This document shows, piece by piece, positions 22,319 to 34,180 of a stretch of 64,000 nucleotides of DNA. Position 1 is the first letter of the stretch; each line of letters starts with the position of its first letter. The notes beneath the pieces are model-generated. The model had not been told where the DNA came from. It saw only the letters and a list, made by a program, of their open reading frames with translations, and did not search any database. Location of the stretch: the NCBI GenBank assembly GCA_027924585.1, contig BSBM01000461.1, positions 10,865,001 to 10,929,000 of the forward strand, in the 5' to 3' direction. The stretch comes from Larix kaempferi. Taxonomy: Eukaryota > Streptophyta > Pinopsida > Pinales > Pinaceae. Both the position numbers and the translations under genes were made by a program.

Positions 22319-23462
22319 TTTTTGAATTGTGGTCATAATAGCCAATAGCTACTTAGGGAGTTATGGTAGTTATGGTAATTTTAAATTTTCCACCTCAAAA
22401 CCTTAGCTGAGTTTGACCATTTTTAATGGAGTGCTCCACCATTTCTTGAGTTCTATTGCTATTTTGGGAAGAGGGAGCTACTATATGGTCATTATTGGAG
22501 TGTGTCCAAGCTAGGAAGGTGACACATGTGGCAACAAATACTGTAGCAAGATCTATTTTGTGCATCTTTTTTCCCTTAATGAGGAGTGCTTAGCTTGAAG
22601 GTGGATCCTAGACCTTCTTTATGTATATTAATATTATTATTTCTAGAAAAATTCGAGGATCTAAAAATTATTCAATAATTTTTTATTATAAAATGTTTAA
22701 GGAGAAACTCTACAAGGAAGAGAAATTTCATTTGCAAAGGCATGGTTGGATGAATGGGATTTCCCCTCTAATCTTAGGTGAAGATCTCTCGAGAGGAAGA
22801 AGTTAAGGGTTAAGTTCAATGTAAGGTTTTTCCATTTCTCCTTTTTCTTTCATGGATGACTAAGGTTTTGCAATGATTACCATTATATTTTGTTGTTGAA
22901 ATAGTCTTTTTATAAGGGCATTATTGCTCAATAAGAAGAACTTTGTTGTTGAAATTTTCTAGTTACAATTGTTCATTCAATGTTTGAAGTCTATAGTGAC
23001 TAAAAAAGGAGATCAAATGTGGTATGCTATGGCTCCTTGATCTCACGATGAAATCAAATTTGAAGATGTGATATGTTGTTGGCTGATCATTCAATTAGAA
23101 GGTTGTAATACACAATCTACTTTATCTAGGGTTTCATGTGTGTTGATTTCTCTATTTTTCATGGTTAGATATTGTTACTTGGTAGCAATCTCATCTTTGT
23201 GACATTGCATGTTACATAAGGGCCTTACTTATTTTTGCACAATTTGAAAATTTGTTTTGTACTAATTGTAGCACATCAACACATGTTTTGATTACATCTT
23301 CTTTATCAAACTCAAGCCTTCTTGCCCTGTTCTACTCCATTTCCCCATGGATAGACATTAGTTTTGATAGTCCACCATAACTTTATTACTTGAATCTAAA
23401 TGTATCTTCATTCTAAAAATATGATCATGTTTGCAATCATATTGGTTTTCTTTTCCCATCGT
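22319..23462. other. No gene recognised
   Basis: AT-rich with only short frames. The bases CCATG at 23463-23467 are the left target duplication of the gypsy element. Confidence 0.5.
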
Positions 23463-23467
23463 CCATG

Positions 23468-24364
23468 TGTTACACCTAAAATCCTACCATCATGAGATTC
23501 AGTGTATACATCCCTGAAGTTTCATTGGCTAAGTCATTAACCTGGAAGAGATACCACTGAATTCATGCTAGGTTTTGATAGGTCGTCGCAAGTTGCACTC
23601 ATGCAACCTGTGACGTCGCATCTTGCTCTCTTGTAGGGTGCGACGATGTCAGTTAATAGGTAAAAATAGGTTCTTCGAGCCCATTCTCGAAGCCTGCTGA
23701 CTTGGATCCTTATCCCTGACCTCTTGGGAGAGATGGCACTCAGTTCCTAACCTCTTGGGAGGATCCCCTATCTCTCTCCTACCATATCTCAACCTATCCT
23801 ATCCATACCCTATCTACTTAGTCCTATATAAGTGAAGCTCTACCCCTCTCCAAAAGGAGAAAGTCTATAGTGTCTACATGCTGGTGAAATCATCATTGAG
23901 AGATCTCTAACTCATCCATTGGAGAGACTCACACTTCCTTAGGAGGATATGGCATTTGGATTAGATGGAGAAGGATTGCTACGTTAAGCCTTGGTTGTAA
24001 TCATTCTTCTATGTACTTTCCCTATTTACAATTATATAAACACTTTCCACCAATATTGTTGTGTTGATAGTATTGTGTAGTTTTCCTTCTTAACTGTTTA
24101 CTTAGATCTATTATTGTATAGATGCTCTTTACTTGTTTGCATTGTTCTGTGTATCTTGACAGGTCTTGAAGTTGAGATCTGACGATCGGAAGGCGTGGAG
24201 CAACATCCAGGAGAAAGGGATACAAGTTTAAGGTAAGACATCTAGTGACTCGATCCTTGATTAGATCTAGGAAAGTGGTTTATAGTCTGTACTATTTGTT
24301 CTAGACTCGCATTGAGATAGGGAGATCCGGCTCGCGTCCGCTCGAGTGGATTGTCCGTTAAACA
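23468..24364 (+). repeat. 5' LTR of the Tat-like element
   Basis: 897 bp, from TGTTACACC to AAACA. TATA box TATATAAG at 23825-23832. Partner at 52285-53181. Confidence 0.92.
23825..23832 (+). promoter_or_regulatory. TATA box of the Tat-like LTR
   Basis: TATATAAG, kept in both LTRs (52642-52649 in the 3' copy) and followed by a pyrimidine-rich start region (ctctacccctctcc). Confidence 0.6.
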
Positions 24365-24368
24365 AATC

Positions 24369-24380
24369 TGGCGACCATAC
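24369..24380 (+). other. Primer binding site (tRNA-Arg-like)
   Basis: Four bases after the LTR end the sequence reads TGGCGACC. Tat/Ogre-type elements use a TGGCGAC-type site matched to tRNA-Arg; the bases after the core differ from the versions I know, so the tRNA is inferred. Confidence 0.55.
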
Positions 24381-25867
24381 TAAGGACCACCACCTCCTCC
24401 CTGCGGAGGTGGTGGCGGTCCATCCTATCCTGGCGGTAGTGGCGGACCCCCACCATTTGGAGGTGTCCCACCCCCTCCCGGTGGCGGAGGCGGCCCCCCA
24501 CCTTATGGTAATGGCCACCTTATTATGGTAATGGACCATCGGGCGGCCCGTACCCCTATGGCTAGTTTCCTCCTGGAACACCCTATGGTCAGTCGATACA
24601 AGACCCCACAAGTCCTTACACGCCTTATCCGTACTATCAGTACTCGCAACCTAGTCCACAACTGTCCTTTTTGGCTACTTTGGACCTACCTGACCTGTCC
24701 CGCTTGACCAACGACCCCATCTACAATAGAACTAATTGGCCACTTGTTCCGGTGAAACTTCTATCAGATATCCCAAAATTTGATGGTAAGCCGGGTGAGG
24801 ATCCTAAAAATCATGTGATGACATACCACCTATGGTGTTCATCCAACTCCTTGATGGATGACTCGATCCGTCTTAGATTGTTTCAAAGGACTCTCACCGG
24901 TTCAGCTACCAAGTGGTATATCGAACTACCACCCCATTCTTTTCCTGATTTTGGTTCTCTGGCTATGAAATTTTTGACTCACATCCAGCTACCTATACGG
25001 TACGAAACTGGTACAGAGCTTTTAACCTCACTCCGTCAGAATACCGCTACTCATATCTCAGACCATATACATGAGTGGCGAAGGAGACAACATCTTATTA
25101 AGGCTCTTATTCCAGATCAACTCCTAGCAGACTGGTTTACGAAGTCTCTCATTCCTACCATAGCACGAGATGTTTCCATGGGTGGTGCTATCACTGAAGA
25201 ACAAGCCATCGCTCGTGCCCATTTGCTAGACTTAGTCTATGCTCAATATGACACGTTGTTTGATATTCTTCCCGACGCGCTTCGCAACACTTATGACCCC
25301 GCAAAAACACCCAAGGGACCCTAAGCCGATGGCATCATTGGATCCCTTCACACCCAGCCTTCCTCTCAAACTGTTGGTTCGTCAAACCCCCAGGGTTCTT
25401 CCCCATCACCAACACAGGCTGGCCACAACACCACCAAATCATCCACTCTTGCTGTCACCGAAGAAGTGAATTCTGTTTCATCAGCTTCACCTCAAAAGTC
25501 TGGTGGTAAGAAAAAGAACAAAGGGAAACCTAAGAAATCTTCCACCCAACAGGAACAAAAGAGCACCCTTGATGATACCAAACAGAAAAGGAAGTTGAAG
25601 TATCCTTGCTTACTGTGTGGTGATGATCACTTTTCTAAAGAGTGCCCCCATAGAGACGAAGTTCAAAAGTTTCTTAAGGGAAAATCCACACCCGCAATTC
25701 TCAACGATCCCTTCCCTGCTCAAAATCAACAGTCGATCGCTCACACTTCTTCTTCCCAAGGAGAAGCATCCACCACCGCACATGCTCTCATGATGCGTAG
25801 TGAAACTATCAACTTGAACACCCGTTATCGTTTGTATGAATCCGTTCCAGCCAAGGAACCCATTTGA
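24381..25867 (+). pseudogene. gag: Tat-like gag
   Basis: The N-terminus is a Pro/Gly/Tyr-rich low-complexity tract (24381-24640) with a frameshift near 24508 and one stop. The capsid domain in 24671-25324 starts LPDLSRLTNDPIYNRTNWP and has the retrotrans_gag core (KFDGKPGEDPKNHVMTYHLW, then FQRTLTGSATKWYIELPP). A stop at 25322-25324 interrupts it, after which the same frame continues through a Lys-rich region (KSGGKKKNKGKPKKSS) to a zinc knuckle CLLCGDDHFSKEC near 25608-25650, of CX2CX3HX4C spacing. It ends at 25867, but the same frame resumes in the protease. In all, two stops and one shift separate it from an open gag-protease frame. Confidence 0.85.
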
Positions 25868-25894
25868 AGTAATACTGAAAAAGATTCCACTTCG

Positions 25895-26630
25895 ATGCCT
25901 GACGTCACCATACCGGCTGCTCCTCTCACCATTGAGAAGCCCTCGTTTGAGTCAGTGTTGCGTCCACCCAAGAGCATGATTAGAAAATCGGTTTTCAATC
26001 CTAATGCTCGGGCTGCTCAAAACTACAACATTGTAGAGGACCTAGCACAAGATCCTTGTGCTATGTCGACGCTCGAGGTCTTGCAAAACTGTCCGAATCA
26101 ATGCAAGACTCTCCTCGTTGCCATCGGTGCAGTCGAGCTGGATTCATTGAATACCATTATGTTCCGGTTAGAATACTTCAAACCGAGGCTCTACCATCAA
26201 TTGGCATTTCAAGTTTCCACAAACATTGCTGGGAAGATAATCCATCGTACCGTTTTGGACGAAGGTGCCTTTACGTCAGTCATGTCGATCGCATGTTGGA
26301 GAGCCATTGGCTCTCCCGAGTTGAACTGTTCTCCTACCACTTTGAGAGCCTTTGAAGGCGTGGATTTCAACCTCATGGGATATTACAAGCTTTACCAGTT
26401 GAGCTGGGGGGCAAGACTGCAACCCTTAACGTGGAAGTGGTCGCTGCCTCGTTAGATTATAAAATTCTTCTTGGCCGTAATTGGTTTTACGCGATGACTG
26501 CAGTCGCATCATCTGTCTTCTACATAGTACAATTCTCCCATCAAGGCTGAATTGTCATAGTCGACCAATTAGATTTCTGCACACCTGACACCACTACTCA
26601 CCCGGGCGATAACGTTCCTTTGATTGGACA
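25895..26630 (+). pseudogene. pol: Tat-like aspartic protease
   Basis: Retropepsin domain in the gag frame. Active site VLDEGAFTSVMSIACWRAIG near residues 122-141: the catalytic Asp is followed by Glu-Gly rather than Ser/Thr-Gly, a form I associate with this gypsy group. A shift at the G6 run near 26405 moves the rest (LDYKILLGRNWFYAMTAVAS, 26450-26510) into the next frame. Upstream residues KSVFNPNARAAQNYNIVEDL are a conserved linker in this group. Confidence 0.78.
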
Positions 26631-26652
26631 ATCTTCATAAAAGTATGAGAGT

Positions 26653-27237
26653 GTGGGGGTCGGACTCCTTAAGGATTCATCTCTTATGGGCGTCTTTCCT
26701 ACTTCAGATCCCGCAAACCATGTTTCCACGGTGAACATGATCTCCTCGCAGATTTCATCTATTCCTAACTCCACTGATTCATGGCTTGTACCTGATGAAG
26801 CCACCACACATCTGATTGGAGACACCATGCCTCTGTCACCTGTTGAACTCACGTATGAGGCTATCCAATTAGCATCGGAGGACCACTTCGCTGTGGCCTC
26901 CACCTCCTGTTCTCTACAACGGACACCATCTGATCCTCTGCTACAGACTTTTCATTCTGACGAGTTCATTATGGAAATCATGAGTGCACATGATCCTCCG
27001 TGGGAAGACCTCCACCATCGTTCATCTTTCCTTCCTTTCTTGGATACTGTGGAGAACAACATTCACACCATATTTACACCGGACATCTACTCTGGCTCTC
27101 AGTCCTCGATACTCACATGTCGAACGGACTCTGAAGACAACTTAGCAAACATTGAGCTTACCACTTTGATAGACATTTCAGTTACTCCTGGTGTAGTAGA
27201 ACACATTCAGTTAGGCCAGAAGTGTTCCCTTGAATAA
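26653..27237 (+). pseudogene. pol: Protease-RT spacer of the Tat-like polyprotein
   Basis: A 194-codon open frame in the pol frame. Rich in Ser, Thr, Asp and Pro with no known domain, as expected for the poorly conserved linker of large gypsy polyproteins. It ends at a stop (27235-27237) after QLGQKCSLE; the next residues lead to the RT entry FAWTYKEMPWIDPSIVLHEI. Confidence 0.65.
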
Positions 27238-27276
27238 GTCACTGCTGCCACAACCTTATTCAAGTGATTCTGAGAC

Positions 27277-28300
27277 GTGTTTGCTTGGACCTACAAGGAG
27301 ATGCCTTGGATAGACCCCTCCATTGTTTTACACGAAATTAAAACCTATCCCGATGTCAAACCCGTCCGCCAAAAGTTGCGACTGGTACACCCTCGGAAGA
27401 CTGTGGCAATCAAGGCAGTGATTGAGAAACTCTTGAAGGATGACTTCATTTACCCTGTCCTGTTGATAGAGTGGGTCTCAAATGTCATCCCTGTTAATAA
27501 AAAGTAGGGGTCCATCTGTGTTTGTGTCGATTATCGGGATCTCAACAAAGCTTGTCCCAAGGACAACTACCCGACTCCTTTTATTGACCAGATTATCGAC
27601 AATTGTGCTGGAAGTGTCATTTTTTCATTTATGGATGGTTTTTCCAGATACAACCAAATTGAGATCCACCCCACCAACCAACACAAGACTGCATTCATCT
27701 GTCCTTGGGGAACGTTTGCATATCGTAAACTTCCGTTTGGTCTTAAAAATGCTGGTGCCACATTCCAGTGGGCCATGTCGTATGCCTTCCATGATGTGAA
27801 GGACTTTGTGGAACCCTACTTGGATGACCTTCCTACCCACTCAAAGCAGCGTGAGTTCCACTTAGATCATCTGACGACCGTTTTCCTCAGATGTAGGCGG
27901 TACAATATCCGTTTGAATCCTCACAAGAGTATTTTTTGTGTCGAGTCCAGACGCCTCCTAGGCTTTATCGTCTTGAAAGATGGGATCCGTATTGATCCCT
28001 CGAAGGTGGAAGCCATCATCGCTCTTCCACCTCCAACCAAGATTATGGAACTTCAGAGTCTGCGAGGAAGAGCAACTTATTTACGACGCTTCATTTGTAA
28101 TTTCGCGCAAAAGACGCAGGGATACATGAGATTGATGAAAAATGACGTCCCGTTCATTTGGGATGACCAAGCTCAACAATATTTTGATAGTTTGAAACAT
28201 TCCATTACGCATGCCCCTGTGCTCCAACCGCCGAATTACTATTGAGATTGCATTCTATATCTCACCGCTTCTGACACCACTATCGCCATGGTTTTGGTGC
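27277..28300 (+). pseudogene. pol: Tat-like reverse transcriptase
   Basis: RT in frame 1: IKTYPDVKPVRQKLRLVHP (start), VCVDYRDLNKACPKDNYPTP (finger/palm), MDGFSRYNQIEIHPTNQHKT (first catalytic Asp), GTFAYRKLPFGLKNAGATFQ, then FVEPYLDDLPTHS with YLDD at about 27817-27828, and RLLGFIVLKDGIRIDPSKVE (thumb). A stop at 27505-27507 (AAGAAG to AAGTAG type) is the only obvious break in the core. The RNase H start (LTASDTTIAMVLVQE) is cut at 28305 by copia-2 and resumes at 39314. Confidence 0.88.
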
Positions 28301-28305
28301 AGGAA

Positions 28306-28858
28306 TGTTAGATTTTGAGCATTAATTGATCAATACGATCTAGGATCTTATCTGAGAGAATAACATATACAACATATCAATCACAAGAGACAATCACAAG
28401 AGACAATAGACACAGAGTTTCCTTGGGGAAAACCAATAAGGTGAAAAATCCCAATAACTTCCTCAGAGATAGATAGAGCAATGATACAAAACCCAAGCAT
28501 AAGAGATAGTCTCCTAGAAACTTCTCCTCCTCCACTTGTGCACCACTCTCACATGAGAGAATAAGTGAGTAAGTGAATGATCCAATAGAGTGCTCCCCGC
28601 ACTCTATTTATACTTGACTTGACTTTCCTAATAAATTAGCAGGGCCGACTTCTCTAGGAGAGTCTAATAATCCATGGTAACTCCATTCAGGGCCGACCCC
28701 ATACATGGTGGTCTAATAACCCATCACATGCAAGTTGCGACACTTGCGACACTTGTAAATACAAATGATGACACTTCCGTATAGATGAATAATAACATCT
28801 CTATAGGAGTACAATATAAATATATGAAATACATTATGAAGTTACAAATACATCAACA
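28306..28858 (-). repeat. Copia-2 3' LTR
   Basis: The plus strand reads TGTTAGATTTTGAGC to AATACATCAACA, the reverse complement of the copia LTR. Confidence 0.92.
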
Positions 28859-28874
28859 TTCTCTCTTAACTAGG
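28859..28874 (-). other. Copia-2 polypurine tract
   Basis: On minus CCTAGTTAAGAGAGAA leads into the LTR TG. Copia-3 has CCTAGTTAAGAGGGAG at the same place. Confidence 0.75.
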
Positions 28875-28924
28875 AAGGTATTTCTCGACACAAATCTGCT
28901 AGCACAAGTCTTCTTCTTTGGATC

Positions 28925-28990
28925 ATCGTCACTATATCATCGTCATCGAATCATCATCATCAAATCATCATCATCATCACTGCTGCTGCT
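28925..28990. repeat. ATC-rich microsatellite in copia-2 3' region
   Basis: Interrupted runs of ATC (atcatcgtc, aatcatcatcatc, catcatcatcatc) ending in gctgctgct. Copia-3 carries a shorter GATGAT run at the matching place (50525-50541), so the repeat is a family trait that varies in length. Confidence 0.7.
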
Positions 28991-29127
28991 ATCTCAATCA
29001 ATCTCTAATCTACTCGTCATAGGAAGTTCTACCGAGCGAGCCCTTTTTCATGCTGGATGTAGGCCTAGCCTCCATGTAGGTCTTCATCATCTCTGCGAGC
29101 AAGCCATCAAGTAGGTACATCTCAAGA

Positions 29128-29410
29128 CTGATTACACTACCTCTACAAAACCTGCAAGATCTCCCAGGACTGATTATATGTCAGTGCAAAACCTGCCAAG
29201 AGCATCCTAGGACTTATTATATTCTTATGTAAAACCTATCAATATCTCCCAGGACTGATTATATGCCACTGCAAAACCTGTCAAGAGCATCCTAGTAATT
29301 ATTATATGCTTATGCAAAACCTGTCAAGATCTCCTAGGACTGATTATATGCCACTGCAAAACCTGTCAAGAGCATCCTAGGACTTATTATATGCCTCTGC
29401 AAAACTTGTG
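29128..29410 (-). repeat. 60-bp tandem repeat in copia-2 3' region
   Basis: About five copies of a unit of some 60 bp with words such as ggactgattatatgcc, ctgcaaaacctgtcaag and catcctagga. Two alternating versions give a higher-order unit of about 120 bp. It lies between the 55-bp array and the 3' LTR. Confidence 0.8.
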
Positions 29411-29502
29411 TACCCTACTGTCACATCATCGTCTTCAGGTCACCACATAGTCCATGGAGCACAACCCAGATGCACACACAACACAACACTTACACTCACC
29501 GG

Positions 29503-29890
29503 CATGGAAGGACTTTCCTATGACCATCTGGGAAAGGATCAGTACTTATATCAACGACCATGGAAGGACTTTCCTCTGACCATGTCGGAAAGGATACAAA
29601 AATTACGTCACGACCATGGAAGGAATTTCCTCTGACCATGTCAGAATAGCTACGCCCAGTGCTTACATCTCACCATGGAAGTACTTTCCTCTAACCATGT
29701 GAGAATGGCCCAGCCCTTACATCTGCACCATGGAAGGACTTTCCTCTAACCATGTGAGAATGGCCCCAGCCCTTACATCTACACCATAGGAGGACTTTCC
29801 TACCACTATGTGAGAATGGCTCCAGCCCTTACATCTACACCATAGGAGGACTTTCCTACCAGTATGTGAGAATTGCTCGTGTGCATCTGT
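29503..29890 (-). repeat. 55-56 bp tandem repeat in copia-2 3' region
   Basis: Seven units start at 29503, 29559, 29615, 29674, 29729, 29785 and 29841. Each plus-strand unit has CATGG, about 16 bases including a ggaagg...ctttcc-like inner pair, then CCATG. The sixth unit changes both arms together (CATAG ... CTATG). The array lies between the RNase H stop and the 3' LTR and has no long frame. Confidence 0.85.
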
Positions 29891-30047
29891 GTCTCCGGAC
29901 TCATCACTTCCTCTTGGAAGGAATCTCAATCTGAAGTACACTAAGTCTCTCTCTGAAGTACTCAAACTTCACACTGGACAGCGGCTTGGTCAACACATCG
30001 GCTATCTACTCGTCTATCGCAACATACAGGAGCTTCACTGCTCCTCT

Positions 30048-32175
30048 CTACACCATATCCCTGATATAGTGATACTTGATCTCAATGTGCTTCGACTTGT
30101 CATGGAACACCGGGTTCTCCGACAACTTCACACAACTTTGGTTGTCGCAATATATACAAGTAGCACTCAAATGGAGATCAAACAAATCAGACAGTAGCTT
30201 CCTAATCCATACTGCCTCACAACTAGCCAAACAAGCTGCGACATACTCTGCTTCGGCTGTACTAAGTGCCACATAGGACTGCTTCCTGCTAAACCAAGAG
30301 ATCATACCGGATCCCATACTGAAGCAGCACCCCGAAGTGCTCTTCCGATCAATGGCACTGCCTACCCAATCTGAATCAACATAACCCTCCAGGTTAAACT
30401 TTTGATTCGCATCATACTTGAGCCCACAGTCAACTGTACCCTTTAGGTACCTCAGAATATGTTTTATAGCAACCAGGTGAACACCTCTGGGATCCGTCAA
30501 GAACTGGCTCGATGTGTTCACCGCAAAGCAAATATCTGGTCTCGTATTCGTCAGGTACATCAAGGACCCAATCATCTGACGATACATCGTGGCATCAACC
30601 GGCTCAGATGAAGCATCACACAGAAGCTTCAGGTTCGATGCCATAGGTGTGGCCATGGCCTTGTAGTCCATCATCCCAAACCTCTTCAGGATCTCTACTG
30701 CATACTTCCCTTGTCCAAGGAAGATTCCATCTGCACTCTGCCACACCTCCATACCTATAAAGTAATGCATCATCCCCAAGTCCTTCATCTCGAACTCGGC
30801 AACAAGCTTCCTCTTCGTGTCGGCAATCAACCTATCCTTACCTGTCACAAACAGGTCATCCACATACAATAGTAGTATCACTAGATTTCCTTCCTCAACC
30901 TTGTAGTAAATATTGGAATCCGATTTACTCTTGGTAAAGCCCAAACTGGATAGGAAGCTATCTATCCTTCCATACCAGGTCCTGGGTGCCTGTTTCAAAC
31001 CATACAGGGATTTCTTCAGTTTACACACACGAGTCCCTTTGTCATGTGTCTCAAACCCGAGTGGCTGCTCCACATACACTTCCTCTTCAACTACACCATT
31101 CAAGAAAGCTGTCTTGACATCCATCTGGTGTACCTTCCATTTTATCACTGCAGCCAAAGCAAGTACTGACCTAATGGAAGTGTATCTGGCTACAGGAGAA
31201 AAAGTCTCTTCATAATAAATCCCTTATTTCTAGGAGAAGCCACGAGCTACAAACCTAGCTTTGTATTTCTCTATGCTGCCATCTGTAGCATGCTTGATCT
31301 TATAGATCCACTTGGAAGTCACCACAGACTTCCCATCTGGGCTTGGGACTACATCCCAAACATGATTCTTCATGATCGACTGGTATTCCTCGACCATGGC
31401 ATCCTTCCATTCTTTCTTTTTCATTGCTTCTTCATAACTGGAAGGTTCTTTGTTCATAATGTCACAGAGTAAGGCAACATAGCTGGTGTGTGATCTTGTC
31501 CTTATCCTTTCTCTGTGTTCCTCTTCTAGAATGCCATACCTTTTTGCATCTTGAATGAGCTCTCTAGCCCATCCTGGTTTCCTATTGTGAGAGTTCTTCT
31601 CACGGGGTGGATCTACAGGTTCTTGTGGATCTTCCATTTCATGATCTTCTTTAGGAATTGCTTCATTCATGGTGGTGTCTTGTGTTCTGGATATTCTGGG
31701 TTCTTCATTGTCTTCAACAGGTGTCTTCTTTGATTTGATGTTTGCTGAGCTTTCATCAAATGTTATATCCATGTTGATATCAATCTTATTGAATCCTGGA
31801 AAGTAGATTTTGTAAGCCTTCGAGCTTTCATTGTAACCCACGAATATGCCCTTCTTTCCTGAAGGATCTAGTTTTGTCCTCTTTTATTTTGGAATGTGTG
31901 TGTACACTGGACAACCAAATATTCTGAGATGGCTAACTTCTGCCTTCTTTCCAGTGAACACTTCTTCTGGAGTTTTGTTGTCAAGTATCTTATGAGGTGT
32001 TATGTTCTGCACATATACAACTGTCCTTGCTGCTTTTGCCCATAAGTGCATAGGTAGATCTTGGTCATGAAGCATTGCCCTAGCTGCTTCCATGATTGTC
32101 CTATTCTTCCTTTCGGCAACCTCATTCTGTTGTGTATTGTAAGGAGTAGTCAAATCCCTCTTAATCCCTGAATCA
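30048..32175 (-). pseudogene. pol: Copia-2 integrase end, reverse transcriptase, RNase H
   Basis: On minus: integrase tail with the catalytic Glu (NEVAERKNRTIMEAARAM), RIFGCPVYTHIPK then a stop (31884), linker, RT from DVVPSPDGKSVVTSKWIYK through EKYKARFVARGFS (stops near 31228), MDVKTAFLNGVVEEEVYVEQ, KKSLYGLKQAPRTWYGRIDS, and LLLYVDDLFVTGKDR with the YVDD site near 30870. RNase H: EGYVDSDWVGSAIDRKSTSG, LSTAEAEYVAACLASCEAVW, YCDNQSCVKLSEN, ending KYHYIRDMV at 30048. Copia-3 stops at the same residue. It keeps a 369-codon open stretch, so the RT-RNase H half is the best preserved. Confidence 0.9.
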
Positions 32176-33112
32176 CTGCATGTAGGCACCATCCTTATGT
32201 GTGTCGACAAGTGTAATTTTTTTTATTTTTATTTTTAAACTAAGTCTTTCTCACTATCCAAAATTTTAAGTTTATTTCACTAGTTTTATGTCAACCAATT
32301 CCCGCACCAACTCTCCGATCAATTTAATTAGTTTATCATCTAAGCACTACTATATTACATTCATTGAGTTAATTGACTTCAATTCCTAAAATTGATTAAT
32401 ATCCCAACACAGGTCACATTTATCTAAGGCATTGCAACTATTTACTAAAAAGATAAAATACTTGTCACTTTTATAAATATAATCCCATAATTGAAAGTTC
32501 AACTAATTCTAAAACATTCCTTTAAATAACATTGTGCAATTATATGTTCAAGAAGTAAGCACTTTTCATTTTTATAGGTATGACCCATTAATTATGAACT
32601 AGAATAATTATAAGGTATTCCCTTGAATCATGTTGCATTTATATACTAACTAAATAATGTGTTCTTCCTTTTCATAAAGATAACCCAAATATTTATAAAC
32701 TAGGTTGATTCTAAGTCATTCATTTAAAGTCATAATTGCAAATATAAATTAACTGAATAAGGTGCTTTTCCTATATGTATATATATATGTTTTATTTTAA
32801 AACATAATTTAAAACTAGCATAATGAAGGTCTATTTAAACTAGCAAGTGAAATGTTTTCATGTCACCAATTCATAACATAATTACTCTTGATCCTATACC
32901 AACGTTAATTCCACAACATAATTATGAAAACATAACTAAGTTTTAAAAGGCAATGTCACTATTCATATCCAATTCTTTATAAAATAATACTTGTAAAGAA
33001 AAATCCACCATATTTTGATATTCATGCTTTCCTAAGTCAAATTCAAAAATTTCCTAAAGCACATACTTGCATTCGTTTTCTAACTTAATAGTTGTTAGGA
33101 TTGTATCCTAGA

Positions 33113-33300
33113 TATTAAGTATAATTGAATTTTAAAGCTAAATTTTACATTTGAATTTCAACTAATTTAAATTTTACATTTATAATTTAATTTTAAAGCT
33201 AAAGTTAATGGAATTAAATTATAAGGAAGAATTAAGTATAATTGAATTTTAAAGCTAAATTTTACATTTGAATTTCAACTACAATTATACTTATAATTTA
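33113..33300. repeat. 117-bp direct duplication
   Basis: A roughly 50-bp word beginning attaagtataattgaatttt occurs at 33114 and 33231, and its parts recur between, giving a period of 117 bp. Confidence 0.7.
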
Positions 33301-33464
33301 ATCCATAAGATCCTTTTTAGGATGTCATGAACTGGGTAATTTGAAACTCAAAAGGTTTAAAAGTAATGCCGATGGATATGAGATTTAATCCAAACCAGTT
33401 CTTAATATTCCCACACCTTCTCATAGGAGGCTAAAACATTCAAACAAGGTTCGATCTATGTCAC

Positions 33465-34180
33465 AGTCTTGTAACCGCTAAATGCATCGAGATGTAGAGA
33501 TTACAGAGTTTCAATCCAAATATAAATCAATGTCAAAATTTTAGATCTGGAAATCGGATCTCGGACAAACATCATTTCGCAGAGATAGATCTAGTTTCGA
33601 ATCTCCATATGCCGAGAATTGACACAGTTTCAATTAAAAATCAAAATCAATGTCGAATTTTAGATTTGAAAATCGGGTCTTGGATAAACATCAACACGCA
33701 GAGATAGATCTGGTTTCGAATATCCATATTCAGAGATTTTGACAGAGTTCAATTAAAAATCAAAGTCGAATTTTTAAATCTGGAGATTGGGTCTTGGATA
33801 AACATCAACACGCAAAGATAGATCTAGTTCGATTATCCATATGCCGAGATTTGACAGAGTTCAATTAAAAATCAAAGTCGAATTTTTAAATCTGGAAATC
33901 GGATCTTGGTTAGACATCAACACGCAGAGATAGATCTAGTTCGATTATCCATATGCCGAGATTTGACAGAGTTCAATTAAAAATCAAGGTCGAATTTTTA
34001 ATTCTGGAAATCGGATCTTGGATAGACATCAACACGTAGAGATAGATCTAGTTCGATTATCCATATGCCGGGATTTGACAGTGTTCAATTAAAAATCAAG
34101 GTCGAATTTTTAATTCTGGAAATCAGGTCTTGGATAAACATCAACACGCAGAGATAGATCTAGTTCGATTAAGATCAAAA
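33465..34180 (-). repeat. 112-119 bp tandem array in the giant LTR
   Basis: Landmark agagatagatctag starts at 33581, 33700, 33814, 33926, 34038 and 34150. Units include aaatcggatcttggata and aacatcaacacgc. Right-hand copies are most alike and have the steady 112-bp spacing, suggesting recent expansion from that side. Confidence 0.85.

Noticed and set aside
29128-29890. CRISPR-like array
   Set aside because: Repeats are contiguous and degenerate with no unique spacers, and lie inside a plant retrotransposon.
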